Origin: Coptis chinensis
Lineage: Eukaryota; Streptophyta; Magnoliopsida; Ranunculales; Ranunculaceae
NCBI GenBank assembly: GCA_015680905.1
Contig: CM027378.1
Span: forward strand, 106,289,501 to 106,353,500
Reading direction: 5' to 3'
DNA: 64,000 nt
Both the position numbers and the translations under genes were made by a program. Below the pieces are notes generated by a model. It ran no database searches, was not told the DNA's origin, and saw nothing but the letters and a program-made list of their open reading frames with translations. Below, piece by piece: positions 1 through 11,749 of this stretch; position 1 is the first letter of the stretch; every line of letters begins with the position of its first letter.

Positions 1-1896
1 ATTGGGCTTTAAAACCAGTAATTAAATCCCTCTAAAAAATGCCTAAAATGCACTTCGCCTTCTATGCTTAATGTCGCGACCTTTGCAATCCCCACTCTCC
101 TCTCTCTTATTTTCCTGTCATTGGCTCTTACACTCACATTTGAGTGTCGTCAATTTTACCATGCATGAAAGGAGGGGCAAAGGCTTAGAAGGAGATCACT
201 TCAATTCCATAGCAGGTGAGTCGTTTCTTACCAGAGTTTGAAGTGGGTTTTGGTTCTGTACTAACCAAACCAAAACTATTAATTGGTGTTGAATTAATAG
301 CTCAACTCAATACATGGGCATCGGTTACGCTGTTTACTTTTCCTTTGTTTGGGGTTGAAATTCAATAGATTACACAGGGCTTCAAATTTGAAATGCACTA
401 TAATTGGCTTTAAACAAAATTAAGGATTTGCCAATAATCAATTTTTGCAGCAAAAACGTTTGATATTCTCATTTGCGTATGATGAGAATATTAATTAGCA
501 CAGCAACGCCAGATTAATTAGCGTATTAATTGGCACGTTAGCACCTCTAAATTTATTGACACCTCTTCATATTAACCCAACCTCTACCTTTTCTCAAAGC
601 TTTCACACTAAATAAGCTCTCGAGGTCAAGACGAGTGATGGGCTAAGGCGGTCAGGGTATCTATTCATCTTCATTTTTTTAGTTTCTACAAATTTTTGTT
701 ATTTCTTTAATTTTCCCCTCCATGTTACGTTTTTTCTACGTTCATTGATGTTGATTAAGTTTTAAAGTAAAGAATTAATTTCATTGTTTTCTTATACTAT
801 TTTCTAAATTTGTTGATGGGATCTTTGATTTAGTTGTTCTACTTTATCTTTGGTTTAGGTACATCTACTTAAAAGTGATGAAGCTAATGGATTATACTAT
901 AGGTCCATTAGGTTTCTTGGACCTAAGGCATGAGTTTAGTTCTTCAACATGAGGTAAGTTCCATTTTTTAAAGTCATTTTTAGTATTTTTTTTTCCTCCC
1001 TGTTGGACTTGATACTGCACCACTCATTAATTCGTGTTGTTATTACACTAGGAGTTGTATCGCTTCTCAATTTGAAATAGGATATTCAAGATTTTAGGTT
1101 TCATGATGTTTGCTGAGCTGCTAAACCATGGTAAACAATAGTTGTTACTTTCTCGTGCAAATGTTGCACAAAATGTTTTTTGTGAGTGTGTTTTATGTTT
1201 GGTGCTATGTTACCAATAATAGTTAACACTTCGAATTTAGTTTTTGTCAAAACCAGTGAGAGTGGTAAATAAAGGATGAGTCACGCTCCCGAATGGGGTC
1301 GCCACTTAGTTGGTATCTGCTCAATAGGCTTTTGTTTCCTAATTCTTCGTTTAAATGCTAGACTGGGTTTTACTGCTCATCTTTGCAGCAGGTTAGTTCT
1401 AAAAATGGATTGTTACCTGAACTATTTGTTTACCTATTCTAGCTTTATGAGCAAATTAATATTTCTGATCCCCAAGCTCTTCTTTTGGTTGCAGAATTAT
1501 TAGTACATGTGAAGTGCTTTGCTGGTAATTGGATACATACCAAAGGTATATATGTGAAATGTGTTTATTATACATGATTCGAGATTCAGATACCACTGCC
1601 CCCTCCCTAATAGGTAAATAATGAACTAGCATAGTATACACCTCATTTTCACATTCTAAGATTTTCCTTTTTAAGATCTACTTTTCTTCTATGTAATAAT
1701 AATCTCTGTAATAAACCATTATATTTTGACTCGGCATGAAATGAAAATTCCAAGTTGAGAGAAGGTGTTCTATAAACAAGAATGAATTTGGTACTCAAAA
1801 CAATGATTTTTGCAATTTATGACAAGTGTACACCTTTGTTATGGCTTCATATATACATAACGATCCAAGAATTTCTAGAGAGATTCATTTGTTTTT
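1..1896. other. AT-rich stretch, no gene recognised
   Basis: No open frame here has a recognisable domain; the longest are under 80 codons and look random. A splice-donor-like CAG|GTGAGT lies near 216, after a stretch richer in GC than the rest, so an untranslated or non-coding first exon is possible, but nothing confirms it. No terminal repeats or transposon proteins were seen. Confidence 0.4.
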
Positions 1897-3441
1897 GGGT
1901 TATTTAGGGATTGGTCCTACTTATTTAGGGGTATTTAGGGATAGGTCCTAAAATTATCGATTATTAGGCTTTAGTCCTACTTCTATCGATTGACCTTAAG
2001 TCAACTCAGTTGACTGTGGTCAACTCATTTTATAATAATATATTTTTCAATTTTTATCAAAATGGCCAAACTACCCTTCAGCGTGTTTTGCATGTGACTT
2101 TAGAGTCGTTGAAAATGGCCAAACAATGGGCACGTGTCAAAATCTGACCAAAGATATTTCATCAACTTAAATTCACCAAAGGTATTTCATGAACTTAAAT
2201 TCAAACTCTTTAATGGCAAAAAAGTAGGACCAAAACCTAATTAACTCAAATACAGGAGGGGTTAACTCTTAAAAGACTAATTCTATGTTGTATCAAATTC
2301 TAATTTTTTTTAACTTAATTGGTTGATCAGACCAAGGATATGGTTTGCCAATAGGAATTGGGATTTGAGTCAACGACTCATTTTTCACATCGAAATAGGA
2401 TACAATATTATTCAAAACCAAAAGAATCTTATATTATCCCCATTTGCAACAAGAGTTCTAAGAAATTATTCAAAACATTTACGAGTGACCTGATGTGGAG
2501 GGTTAGGAAGAGGGCAGGATAAGTTTAATTATATATGGGTCGAAAACTTCAGCCCAGGGTGTTGGTTCAAAAAAATTGTTTCCAAACACATAGATTTTCT
2601 AGCGCTGGATTAGACCTCTTGGCAAGCAAGTGAGCGGGACTCCTTTAAGCCATTGAAAATTGATTATTTGTTGGTTTTGGTATCAAAGGAGAATATATCC
2701 GTAAAACCTTCAAGTTTCTCTTTTTTTGAAGGTTCACCGATAATACCACCCATCATAAAGATCTTGGACCCAAGAGCGACATAACCACTACACTTGCCGA
2801 TTTCAGGGTAAGGAATTATGCAAATAGGAGCCAAAAGAGTTTGAACGTTGTTGATACACTTGCTAGGATCGACCCAGTACCAATAAACACTATCACGAAT
2901 AGAGAAACGGAAAAATAGTTTCTTCGCCTATTCAGAGTCAGACTTAGAACAGCGATGTAGAGAAGAGGACGAAGACTCACTCACCTTCAAATCAGGAGCT
3001 TCTCTCAAGTCTGAGCAACGACGCAGAGATGAGGACGAACACCACAAAGGGCTCACCTTCAAATCAGACATTTCACTCCTGCCTTTCTCACCATCCATCT
3101 TTCTCTTCTTCTCGACGATTTCATAGAGGCTGTGGCAATCATCCCTCTAACTTTTTGAACTTAATTGGTTTATCGAGTAATTATGCTTCCGTGATTTTGA
3201 CACGTGTTGATTGTTGGCCATTTTCAACGACTCTCTAAAGTCACATGCGAAGCACGCTGAAGGGTAGTTTGGCCATTTTGATAAAATATGAAAATTATAT
3301 TATTATAAAATGGGTTGACCACGGTCAACTAAGTTGACTTAAGGTCAATCGATAGAAGTAGGACTAAAGCCTAATAATCGATAATTTTAGGACCTATCTC
3401 TAAATATCCCTAAATAAGTAGGACCAATCCCTAAATAACCC
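1897..3441. mobile_element. Non-autonomous Mutator-like element (MULE), complete, 9-bp TSD
   Basis: Both ends carry an inverted repeat of about 250 bp (1897-2146 and 3191-3441) starting GGGTTATTTAGGGATTGG and matching at nearly every position. The element is flanked by the perfect 9-bp direct repeat TTTGTTTTT (1888-1896 and 3442-3450). Long terminal inverted repeats with a 9-bp target duplication are diagnostic of Mutator-like elements. No transposase is encoded, so movement would depend on an enzyme supplied elsewhere. The interior holds a degenerate kelch-protein fragment on the minus strand, which makes it a Pack-MULE candidate. The high similarity of the two inverted repeats suggests a fairly recent insertion. 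The inverted repeats contain several TTGAC/GTCAA motifs. Confidence 0.93.
2440..3085 (-). pseudogene. Kelch-repeat (F-box/kelch-like) gene fragment inside the MULE
   Basis: Read on the minus strand, this part encodes kelch-type blades. One segment runs through VYWYWVDPSKC to SGYVALGSKIFMMGG and ends at a stop complement at 2664-2666. Further on comes KIYVFGNNFF, then PWAEVFDP, and in another frame PNPPHQVTRKC. The pattern G-K-I-Y-V-x-G-G followed by W-x-x-V-F-D-P is the kelch blade signature, common in plant F-box/kelch proteins. An upstream serine-rich stretch (SSSSSLHRCSKSDSE) is present in two imperfect tandem copies. In-frame stops lie before AKKLFF and after the first blade, and a frame change follows the second blade, so it is not a working gene. 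No F-box was seen. It most likely reached this place by capture into the MULE. Family assignment rests on motifs only. Confidence 0.7.
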
Positions 3442-3450
3442 TTTGTTTTT

Positions 3451-6003
3451 GCATGTTTTGTGTACATTGGAATTCTTTTTCTTTCAATGCACATGCATAA
3501 TTTTTATTCTTTTAAAATGCTTTCAAATTTTGAATTTCAGTTCTAAACTTAAATGTTTGATATTTTCAACTATGCTGCTATATTGTCGTAGTTATTTCTG
3601 TTTTGGTTTCCACTACTTATGATATTTGTTGGTTCCTTTCTCTTTTGTTTGTCGATTGTTTGATTTTGATAATTTCATATTTTATGCTTAAAAGATTGTT
3701 TGTGGTATTTTATCAGTGTTTCATTTAATTTGAAGCTTCCGATTGAAAATTTTCTGACGAAAGCTTGCCGGTACAGCCACGCTCACTCCTCTTCAGGTGG
3801 TGGAACTGAGGTAGGTCTGATTGAGAAGGGTGTAGTCTCTTGAAAACCATGCATGTATTGGAACTATGTTTAATGTCGACTCAATACATTTTGAAGGATA
3901 ATATGAGCATCTACATCTGTTAGATTTGACTTCGTTATTTGATAAAGAACTGGATGAGTGTGTCGGTGGTTGTGAAATAGGCAAGCATGCAGACATGCAG
4001 TTTGTAGCTACCTTTATTATTATTATTATTATTATTATTAATATTAGGGGGTAAGGCTTGATTTTTTAATTTCTTAGAGCGCCCAAGTCTAAATTAGTGG
4101 TGATGTTTATTAATGTCTAATTCCAATAACTCGAAAATGAATTTTTAGGCCACTAAGAAATGACATGCATAACTACTATATAACTAGAGGACTACAAATA
4201 TGTTGCTTGGTTTCCTCTACGTGGTTCATTTACTTTATTTACGTTTGGTTGTTTGATTATTTATGTTATTTCTTAAGGGTTCGATGGGTAAACTAAAATG
4301 GTGGAAGCAGCAAATTTAGTTGATTGTAGGCAAGCATTATTAGTCGACAACGACTTCATATGAGACTTGTTGGGGTCTTCAAGGTTTGTACATACTTTCG
4401 AGTTTATATTTGTTCATGTTGTTCCCCGTATTGGATTTTGTAGTACATACTTGAATTTTTTTAAAATAAGGTGATTTGAGGTTGCTTTAGGGATTCAAGT
4501 TTAAAATATAGGTATGTCCTTTTTCGTTTGACCAAGCATTGCACAACCTAAAAAGCTATGGTATTAGACAACTTAATTGCGTTTATAATAGACTGGAAAT
4601 GGAAGCTATGCTATATTGCTATTGCTTTACACTAGATCGACTCAACACATTACATGGACCAGATAGTGTTCATGACTTATTGGCGTACACTTTCTTTACA
4701 TTTTCAATTATTTATCGCTGGATTCACTGTGATTGTTGCCTGATTTTAGAAGAAGTTGGTTCGTACAATATTCGATTCGTTTCAGTTGCGTGTTTCATAA
4801 CTTTATCATTTGTTTGTTAAAAAGATGTAGTACACCACAAATACACTCAACATTTGTTCCATACATCCTCCAACCCACACACAAATACACCACATTGTTA
4901 GTGCATTGTTGTCAAGCAGGTAATATCATTGCCAGGGTTCTTCATTAGGAAGTTGTTAAAGCTTTTTCTATATGCAACTGAACTTATATCAATGTTCATT
5001 AGAAGAATATTATGCATGGATTATAACGGTGCATACAGATAAGATACAAAACAATGGAGGTAGTGTGAGACTCACTAAAGAAATTCAAGTTGTGAAGAAT
5101 AAAATAAGGAAATCTACCTTAGGTAGTTGGGTTTGCTATCCTGTAGCTTATGGTATGTGGAAGAATCAAGATCAAGTTGTGAAGTGACTCAAGCAACCTT
5201 GCAGATTTACTAGCTTTTCTAAGGGGGTCCCATCAAAGTGCAATGTTTAAGCACTTCTCTTTTTAGGAAACTAAACACTAGACCATGACTTATTAATTTG
5301 TAAGATTTATTTTATTGCAAAATCCTTTGTTTGTAATAGTGCAAGTGCAAGTGTTTCATGTATGTAAGGCTTTGGATATAAACTTCGCAATTTATTAGAA
5401 GATGATGACTTATTATTATTTTTAAATGTAGAACTTCTTTTTTGCAACAGTTCCACGTATTGAAGGCTTTCGATAAAAAGTTGATTCTTAACCAATATGA
5501 AGGCTCGTGATGCTGCAACAAAGAATACTACATTTAATTGGTTGGGCATCATGAGCAAAAAACGAGAAGTGCCAATGCAAATAGGTGGCAGGGAGTACAT
5601 GATCTAAAAATTTACTTGTTGAGATTGGTACAATCTGTGTGCTCATTAATATGTATTTTACTTTTTGTTGAAATAGACTTTGGTTAATTGTTAATTGCAC
5701 ATGTGCAACAAACAAACATTTAAGTTGAAGCAATTATAACATTCAATCAATGCTAATATTTTTTTTTGCAAAGTTCATGGATTGAAAATTGCAACAACCC
5801 ATTATCCAGTATTTTTTTTTTTTATTCTATAAGTATATTTGATGCAATGGTTTAAGTAGTTTCCCTTATTTTATCAGTTTATTAAACTGTTCACGTTTAA
5901 ATATATAGAAAAAGTTATGGGTGGCTCTAGGCCTTCAATGGGTGTGAGTTCATGTAGCTGATTTTAGAAATTACAGTTGTGAATTTATTTTGGTTAGCTG
6001 CAG
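3451..6003. other. Non-coding AT-rich stretch with a (TTA)n microsatellite
   Basis: I recognise no protein gene. A (TTA)n microsatellite of about nine units lies at 4014-4040. The open frames at 4539-4820 and 4972-5187 have no recognisable motif and no neighbouring coding signal. Poly-T tracts near 5759 and 5812 could be intron or transcript-end material, in keeping with the exon-like sequence that follows. Confidence 0.4.
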
Positions 6004-6250
6004 GAACACCAGTTTCAAAGCTGAATGTTGTGGGATCTCAGAAAGCAATGAAGAAGCATTAAAGAGAGTCGATCTGGCTTAGTTGCAGCAGTACTATGTT
6101 CATTGGACTACTCAACTCCTATGGAACTTCAATCAAGGATGCGAGAACTGCAAGGAGGAGGGGAACGAACTTTGTAGCAAACCAATCACGAAACAGCTAA
6201 TCGTGCAGCTTGATTAAGACAACATAATGTACATAACATTGTATGTATGC
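6004..6250 (+). other. Possible terminal exon of an unidentified host gene
   Basis: A polypyrimidine-poor but canonical acceptor (GTTAGCTGCAG) ends at 6003. It is followed by an open stretch that can be read as TPVSKLNVVGSQKAMKKH and then a TAA at 6060-6062, and by about 190 bp of A-rich, UTR-like sequence. The basic tail looks protein-like, but I could not place upstream exons or name a family. It may equally be a non-coding transcript or chance. Confidence 0.2.
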
Positions 6251-8610
6251 CTATTTGGATGTCGAATATGGAGCTCCCACTTATGTTCGAATTTTAAGTG
6301 TTTGATTGATTCATGTACTTCACTACTTGCTCCTTTGTAATTCTTTCACTTCATTTATAAGATTTTTGCTAATTCAAGAAAAAAAATTGAATATCAGGTA
6401 TGCATTCCATAACTGTTTTAGTTTAATGAATTGTGACAATCCATTATGCTTTCTTACAAAGCAAGCAAAGTGTTCAACCATAAAATAGAGTTATCCTACG
6501 CGAAAGCTATTCAAGGACTTCAATGCCGAACCATTGTTAATGAATTGCTGAGAACTTTAGGCATGTCAAGTGGAGACCTAGAACCATTGTTACATTACGC
6601 CACAATTTATGATCTACTTCTATTTTCAGCATGCTGCAGTTCTACATAGGTGGTAATGAGACTTCAAGTACCTTCAATGGAAGACCTAATGACGTCTCAT
6701 GGCTATTAAGGTACTTGATAGATACATATATTCAGAACTCAATTCAGTTGCTTCAACAAGAGATAATCTTAGGTGTGTGGTATACTGAACTCAAGCTTGA
6801 AAGTGTGAATTGTTTTAAATCAACTTAGCAATATAATTTAATTCCATGCTTTATGTCAGTTGTGTGGGTTCCTTTATTCTGTAGTTTTCTAGGTGCTATA
6901 GAGCAAGAAAACATGACTTGGTGGCTGATGCCCACTTTCTTATTGCATCTAGTCAAATTCTTTTCATTTTTTAGTGTTGAATGTTGGTATAGCCCTACAG
7001 AGCAAGAAATCATGGAGTCAATTTATTCATGTGTGATTTGCTGAGAAGGTAAAAGATAGTTTTAAGTAGTGGAAATGAGAAGTGCAGAGGTGAAAAAATT
7101 GTTAATGGGTTATGGCTGTTCCGTATGTAGTTTGTTACATGTGAAGTCAATGCTTTTGAAGGCACACTAAGTTGAATCTCACATTTGTGTGTTGGGGAGT
7201 GTCAAAGGCCAAAGTTTAGACGTCACCTATAATTTTTGGCATGGCCACATATCAAAAGTATTAAAACAACAAGTAGATAAAATATCTTATATTTGAAGGA
7301 TGTTTGCACTATTAAACCTTCAAACAAATATGTACTCTTCCCATTCTTGGACTTCTAGGTTTACACCAAGATGCAAGTAACAAACAAGTTAGTTTGTTGG
7401 GCATCCCTTCTTTGAACTTCACATGCATAGTTTGATCCTCTCAATCTTAGTTACAGTTTTATCAGTCACTCTATTGCATTGATCTAAACATTATCTGACA
7501 ATATTCTTTGGAGTCTTAGGCTTACTAGACCCAAAAGAACATTTGAGATTCAAATTACTTAGTCATGTAAAGATCGAAATGATGCATGTCATATGCTCTA
7601 AACTTCTCAAGTTCTTTGTGATTTTTGTGTTTGAAGTTTAGCTTTTATTTTCTGTAATTTTTATCTAAACATTGTTTATTGGCATAATGGATAATCTTTC
7701 CAAAGCACCCGACGAGACAATCAATAAAGTTCTTACTTCCAGTGAAGACAAATACCCAATTTATATGTCCATGCACAGCCTCGGCATTCCAGGTCATCAA
7801 ACAGTCTTAACAATATACGACTACATTTACAAAGCTCATCTAAAGCTGACTCTCACGATTGGAAAAAAAAAAAACAATAAAGAAAATGTCTCAACAAAAC
7901 CATAATGCCTGTGTGGTTTTGGCAAACCAAACCAATTTGAGTCTTCCAACAATTCACAATGCATGCAGAGCATAGATTAATAAGTGCTCTTTGAAATTCA
8001 GGAGATTAGTAATCTAATAATAAAAGGTGTTGTCAACAATTTCTAGCTTGGTGTTATACAATAATAAATGATTGACATTAATCTTAAGCAGACAACAATA
8101 GACATTTCACGACATTTATGTAAAAGTGTAATACTCCTACTTGCCATGTCTTTCTATCTCCTTCCACCTTAATTGTAGTCTCCAGGGAAACTATAGGCAG
8201 TGACAAATAAATTTGAGAACACTTTTCCATACCCCCTGTTCTCCGACATTGGTAGAGTTTCAAATGTGAAACTTTGGTTTACATATTTATATGCGAAAGA
8301 AAAGATATTTCATTCCATTCATTTAGAAAATGAATGAAGAAAAACCTAGCTTTAACATTAAATGTGAACATCTATCCATTGTTGAGAGTACACTGGATGA
8401 AATTCATGACTTCAATTTGGGTTTTGGTATTTGTTAGCACATACTTGCATTCACAAAATAAACAATGCCACGGAAGTACGTATGTCATCCAACATGTAGT
8501 TCTAATGCAAAATAAAATCTCTACAAATTTCCACATAGGCCACACATATGAAAATACTAGGGTGTACCAAGATTAATGTCACAAACAACATAATAAGCAC
8601 CTAATAACCA
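6251..8610. other. Non-coding stretch, no gene recognised
   Basis: Only short open frames without known motifs are present (for example 6446-6649 and 7672-7905). The last few hundred bases may belong to the Helitron-like element whose 3' end lies at 8639, but its 5' end could not be located. Confidence 0.35.
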
Positions 8611-8611
8611 A

Positions 8612-8639
8612 CCGTGCCGTAGGCACAGGTAATACCTAG
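8612..8639 (+). mobile_element. Helitron-like 3' terminus (plus strand)
   Basis: A hairpin GTGCC-GTA-GGCAC (8614-8626) is followed after a short spacer by CTAG (8636-8639) and then T. Helitrons end with a short GC-rich hairpin roughly ten bases before CTRR and insert between A and T, so the layout fits a plus-strand 3' end. The matching 5' TC end was not identified and no Rep/helicase is encoded nearby, so this would be a non-autonomous copy or a fragment. Confidence 0.5.
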
Positions 8640-8640
8640 T

Positions 8641-10658
8641 AGATAAATAATAAAAAATAATAATATGTGAAGTGAATTACAGAGTGTATGATGTGTTACA
8701 CCCTGGTGTGGGAAAGGTTTGAGAGTATAACGCAATAATGATAAGACACGTGTGATAATGGTGTTGGTACGTGATTCAATTGATGGATGAGAGTTGACGT
8801 GGTATGAGATGTTAACCGACACTTGTTGTAGATTTAGTAGTTTCCATACTTGTGGGTGCAGATAAAAAGTTGTCTAAGATTTTTGTAAAGGTCAATAAAG
8901 TAAAATCGCTAATGATCGATTAATTCAGTTGACCATATATAGTTTAACGTCGAACGCGTCTTTGAGAAGCATCAAGACCGTTACGCGACGCGGTGACGCT
9001 GGTCAACACGGGATCTGAAATTTCATCCGAAATATTTTAAATTTAAAAGTGGGAGTTGAACTTTTCAACTGTTTGACTTAATGAAAATTTGTGGATATTG
9101 AACTGTTAATCAAATATTTTCGACATTGTTTGGTATATGAGAGAGCGTGCACGGGGATAGTGTGGTGTAATTTTTCCCCCCTCCTAACTCAAATTTCTGG
9201 CTCTGTCCCTCATCGTTAGAATTTGTATCGAAGTCATGTACGACTTGTTTCTAACGTGAGTGAGATTGTGATACTAGAAACTGTTGTGTGGAAAAGATAA
9301 ATGTATGAGAGAGGAGAAGAAATGAGAGGGGAAAAAAAATGACATTCACTTTTCAATGGTGGTGCTGAAATTGTAGATTTTGTCTCCTCCAATACACCTC
9401 CGTTGTCGATTATGGATTGTCCACATTATTTGTATTTATTTATATTTATTTATTCGATAAACTAATTTGCATTAATCTAAAGACGCTCCACAAAGTGAGC
9501 CTAATAAATTGTCCACATTAATTTGTTCTTTGTTATATTTGATCCACGGCTATTTATTAGTGTTGATGTTTTTTGAGTTAAAACTCACATCCATAAATAA
9601 TCAAGCTTTGAATATAGGCATTTGGGGGTGTGTCAGTAGGCACAATATCGACACAGTAATACAGTTGAAGTGGTGAATGGAGTGGAGAGATATTTTGCCC
9701 TCAAAAACAAACAAAGGCCAGAAATGGAGAAGGGTTTTTCTTTTAGGAAATGAGATTTAAAAACTAGAGGATCAAAATAAATTTACAAGTGAAAATAAAA
9801 TTGGCGACGTTGATTTGCATGAACAAATTTTTCAGAGAAAACTAACTCTTTGAAAAGGTCGAAATCATCCAAAGAAAAATTACTGGTTAGATTTTGTCTT
9901 TTGACTTATAGAAATAGAACCAATCGTTCGAGTTTGAAGACTCTGTATGTAGTTTCATTTAATGCGTTTGGGATATTGATTGAGTTATGTTTTCCAGACT
10001 TATGATGCGTCGATAGTGAATGTGTTAGGAATTGGTGAGGATTGTTTGATTTTATTGAATCTCTAAAAATGTCCCACATGATAGACACATGTCATCATTG
10101 TCACATATAATTATTGGTTTACAAAACATGGGCATATATAATGAAGTATCCAAATCCATATAAATATTATGGCAATTAGAAGTTGTTTCCAATTATAATC
10201 TAATTTTTATAGAAAATTATAATTATTCTCCAATTAACAAAACTGTCCTCTCCCCCTTTTCTCTATATATACACATGTCTCATAGTTGTAAATTAGGTAA
10301 AGAAAATACATTAGAATTAGAGAAAAGGCTTAGGGTGAGAAACAAGTTATCATTTGCTGTTCTACACGTTTCTTTCATCTAAAGCTATGGATTAAGATAT
10401 GTTTGTTTACGTTTAATCATTGATTTATGATTATTATGATGTTGGTGAGTTCATACGATTCAAGATCCTAGGTTTAAATTTAAGAATATGTTTACAGTTG
10501 GTATGAGTCGCTTCGTTGTGAATCGCATGTTTCTCCCATAAAAAGGTTTAAACTTTCGAATATTTATGTCGACAAAAACTTAGTTTTGATCGTTTATTGT
10601 GTGTATCCCATTTGTGGTCAATTTTGTTTGATGTTGTTAATGTTCATGATTAGATTAA
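8641..10658. other. Non-coding stretch, no gene recognised
   Basis: No ORF has a recognisable motif. The stretch is AT-rich, with a short GC-richer patch around 8950-9010. Around 9160-9220 the sequence has a C-run and pyrimidine-rich text often seen in degraded plant repeats, but no terminal structure was found. Confidence 0.35.
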
Positions 10659-11081
10659 GGGTGTGTTTGTTATGATGGAAACACTATGGAAAGGAAAGGA
10701 AAATAAGAGTGGTCCACATTTTCCATAGTTTTTAAGGCGTTTGTTTATCCATGGAAAGGAAATGAGATTTTTCATATGGAAACAAATGGAAAAGGTTTTG
10801 TGTCCTTAGCGAACCTCTGAAAATTTTGTGAAAAGGAAAAGAAAGGAAATAGATAGATAGGGACTTACTACTAATACACCTATGACCCAACAATACAATT
10901 ATTCCTTTCTATAGCTTTTTTGCAAAACAAACACGATTATTCCTTTCCCCAGTTTTTTCTTTTTCCCCAAGGTTCTTAAACACATACCATTTAAAATTAT
11001 TTCCTTTCCATTACATTCCATAGTAGACCACCCATTTTATTTCCTTTCCTTTCCATGAGTTAAAATTTAACAAACACACCC
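10659..11081. mobile_element. Tourist-like MITE (PIF/Harbinger type), TSD TAA
   Basis: The 423-bp element begins GGGTGTGTTTGTTA and ends with its exact reverse complement TAACAAACACACCC. Imperfect inverted similarity continues inward (GGAAAGGAAAGGAAA against TTTCCTTTCCTTTCC). It is flanked by TAA on both sides (10656-10658 and 11082-11084). A three-base TWA duplication, a GGGTGTGTTTG terminus and no coding capacity are the marks of Tourist-like MITEs, which PIF/Harbinger transposases mobilise. Confidence 0.88.
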
Positions 11082-11084
11082 TAA

Positions 11085-11720
11085 ATTTAGTATTGTTGGC
11101 TAGTTTGATATTTGCTTAGTTCAAACATTGAATCAGTATCTTAGATTTAGTATGACGTATCCGGTATCCCACTGTATGATTGTATCTAACCTTTTCCACC
11201 ATTGCATGTATTCTTTTGAACTATGCTCATGTTACAGTGGATGATTATGACCCATCTATATTATTATTTCCTCATATACGTTTTTTGTTATTGGAAAATA
11301 TAATATATAAGTTTTGCCACCATATTGCTCAAACTATTGTTCATTGAAACCAATTCAAGAACATATTATATATATCTTATTGTTTGGATTCTATCATCTG
11401 AAACTTACGTTAATTGTTTTCCCTTTCCGTTTATGTTACGATATCAATTTCAAAAGATGGGATCTGTAACAATTTTGAATTCTAACGAATCCAGTGACGA
11501 ATCGTGTCAGATTTGGTACGGTGATCATTAAGATTGGAACACCAATACCAAGTAGATCATGCCTACCTAGAAATGGTATAATGGTTATCAATGGTCCTAG
11601 TATATCAGTATGTATGGTTAACCGAAACGGCAGGAATTTAAAACCCATTAATGGTTCTGTGCGTGCCTATGTTGAGAGGAAGAAGATGTTTATGTCATCA
11701 TGACATCACCAATTATAAAG
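11085..11720. other. Non-coding stretch, no gene recognised
   Basis: The short overlapping frames around 11436-11703 on both strands have no recognisable motifs. Nothing else was seen. Confidence 0.3.
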
Positions 11721-11721
11721 A

Positions 11722-11749
11722 CTAGCCTCATGCACGTGCTTGCGCACGT
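11722..11749 (-). mobile_element. Helitron-like 3' terminus (minus strand)
   Basis: On the minus strand the sequence reads ACGTGC-GCAA-GCACGT, a perfect six-base stem with a four-base loop (11734-11749). Eight bases and then CTAG (11722-11725) follow, and then T (complement of A at 11721). This is the hairpin-spacer-CTRR-T layout of a Helitron 3' end. The element body would extend to the right, toward 12-13 kb, but no 5' TC end could be fixed. Confidence 0.5.

Noticed and set aside
4539-5187. Overlapping short ORFs as host exons
   Set aside because: Composition is AT-driven and no motif or convincing splice signals were found.
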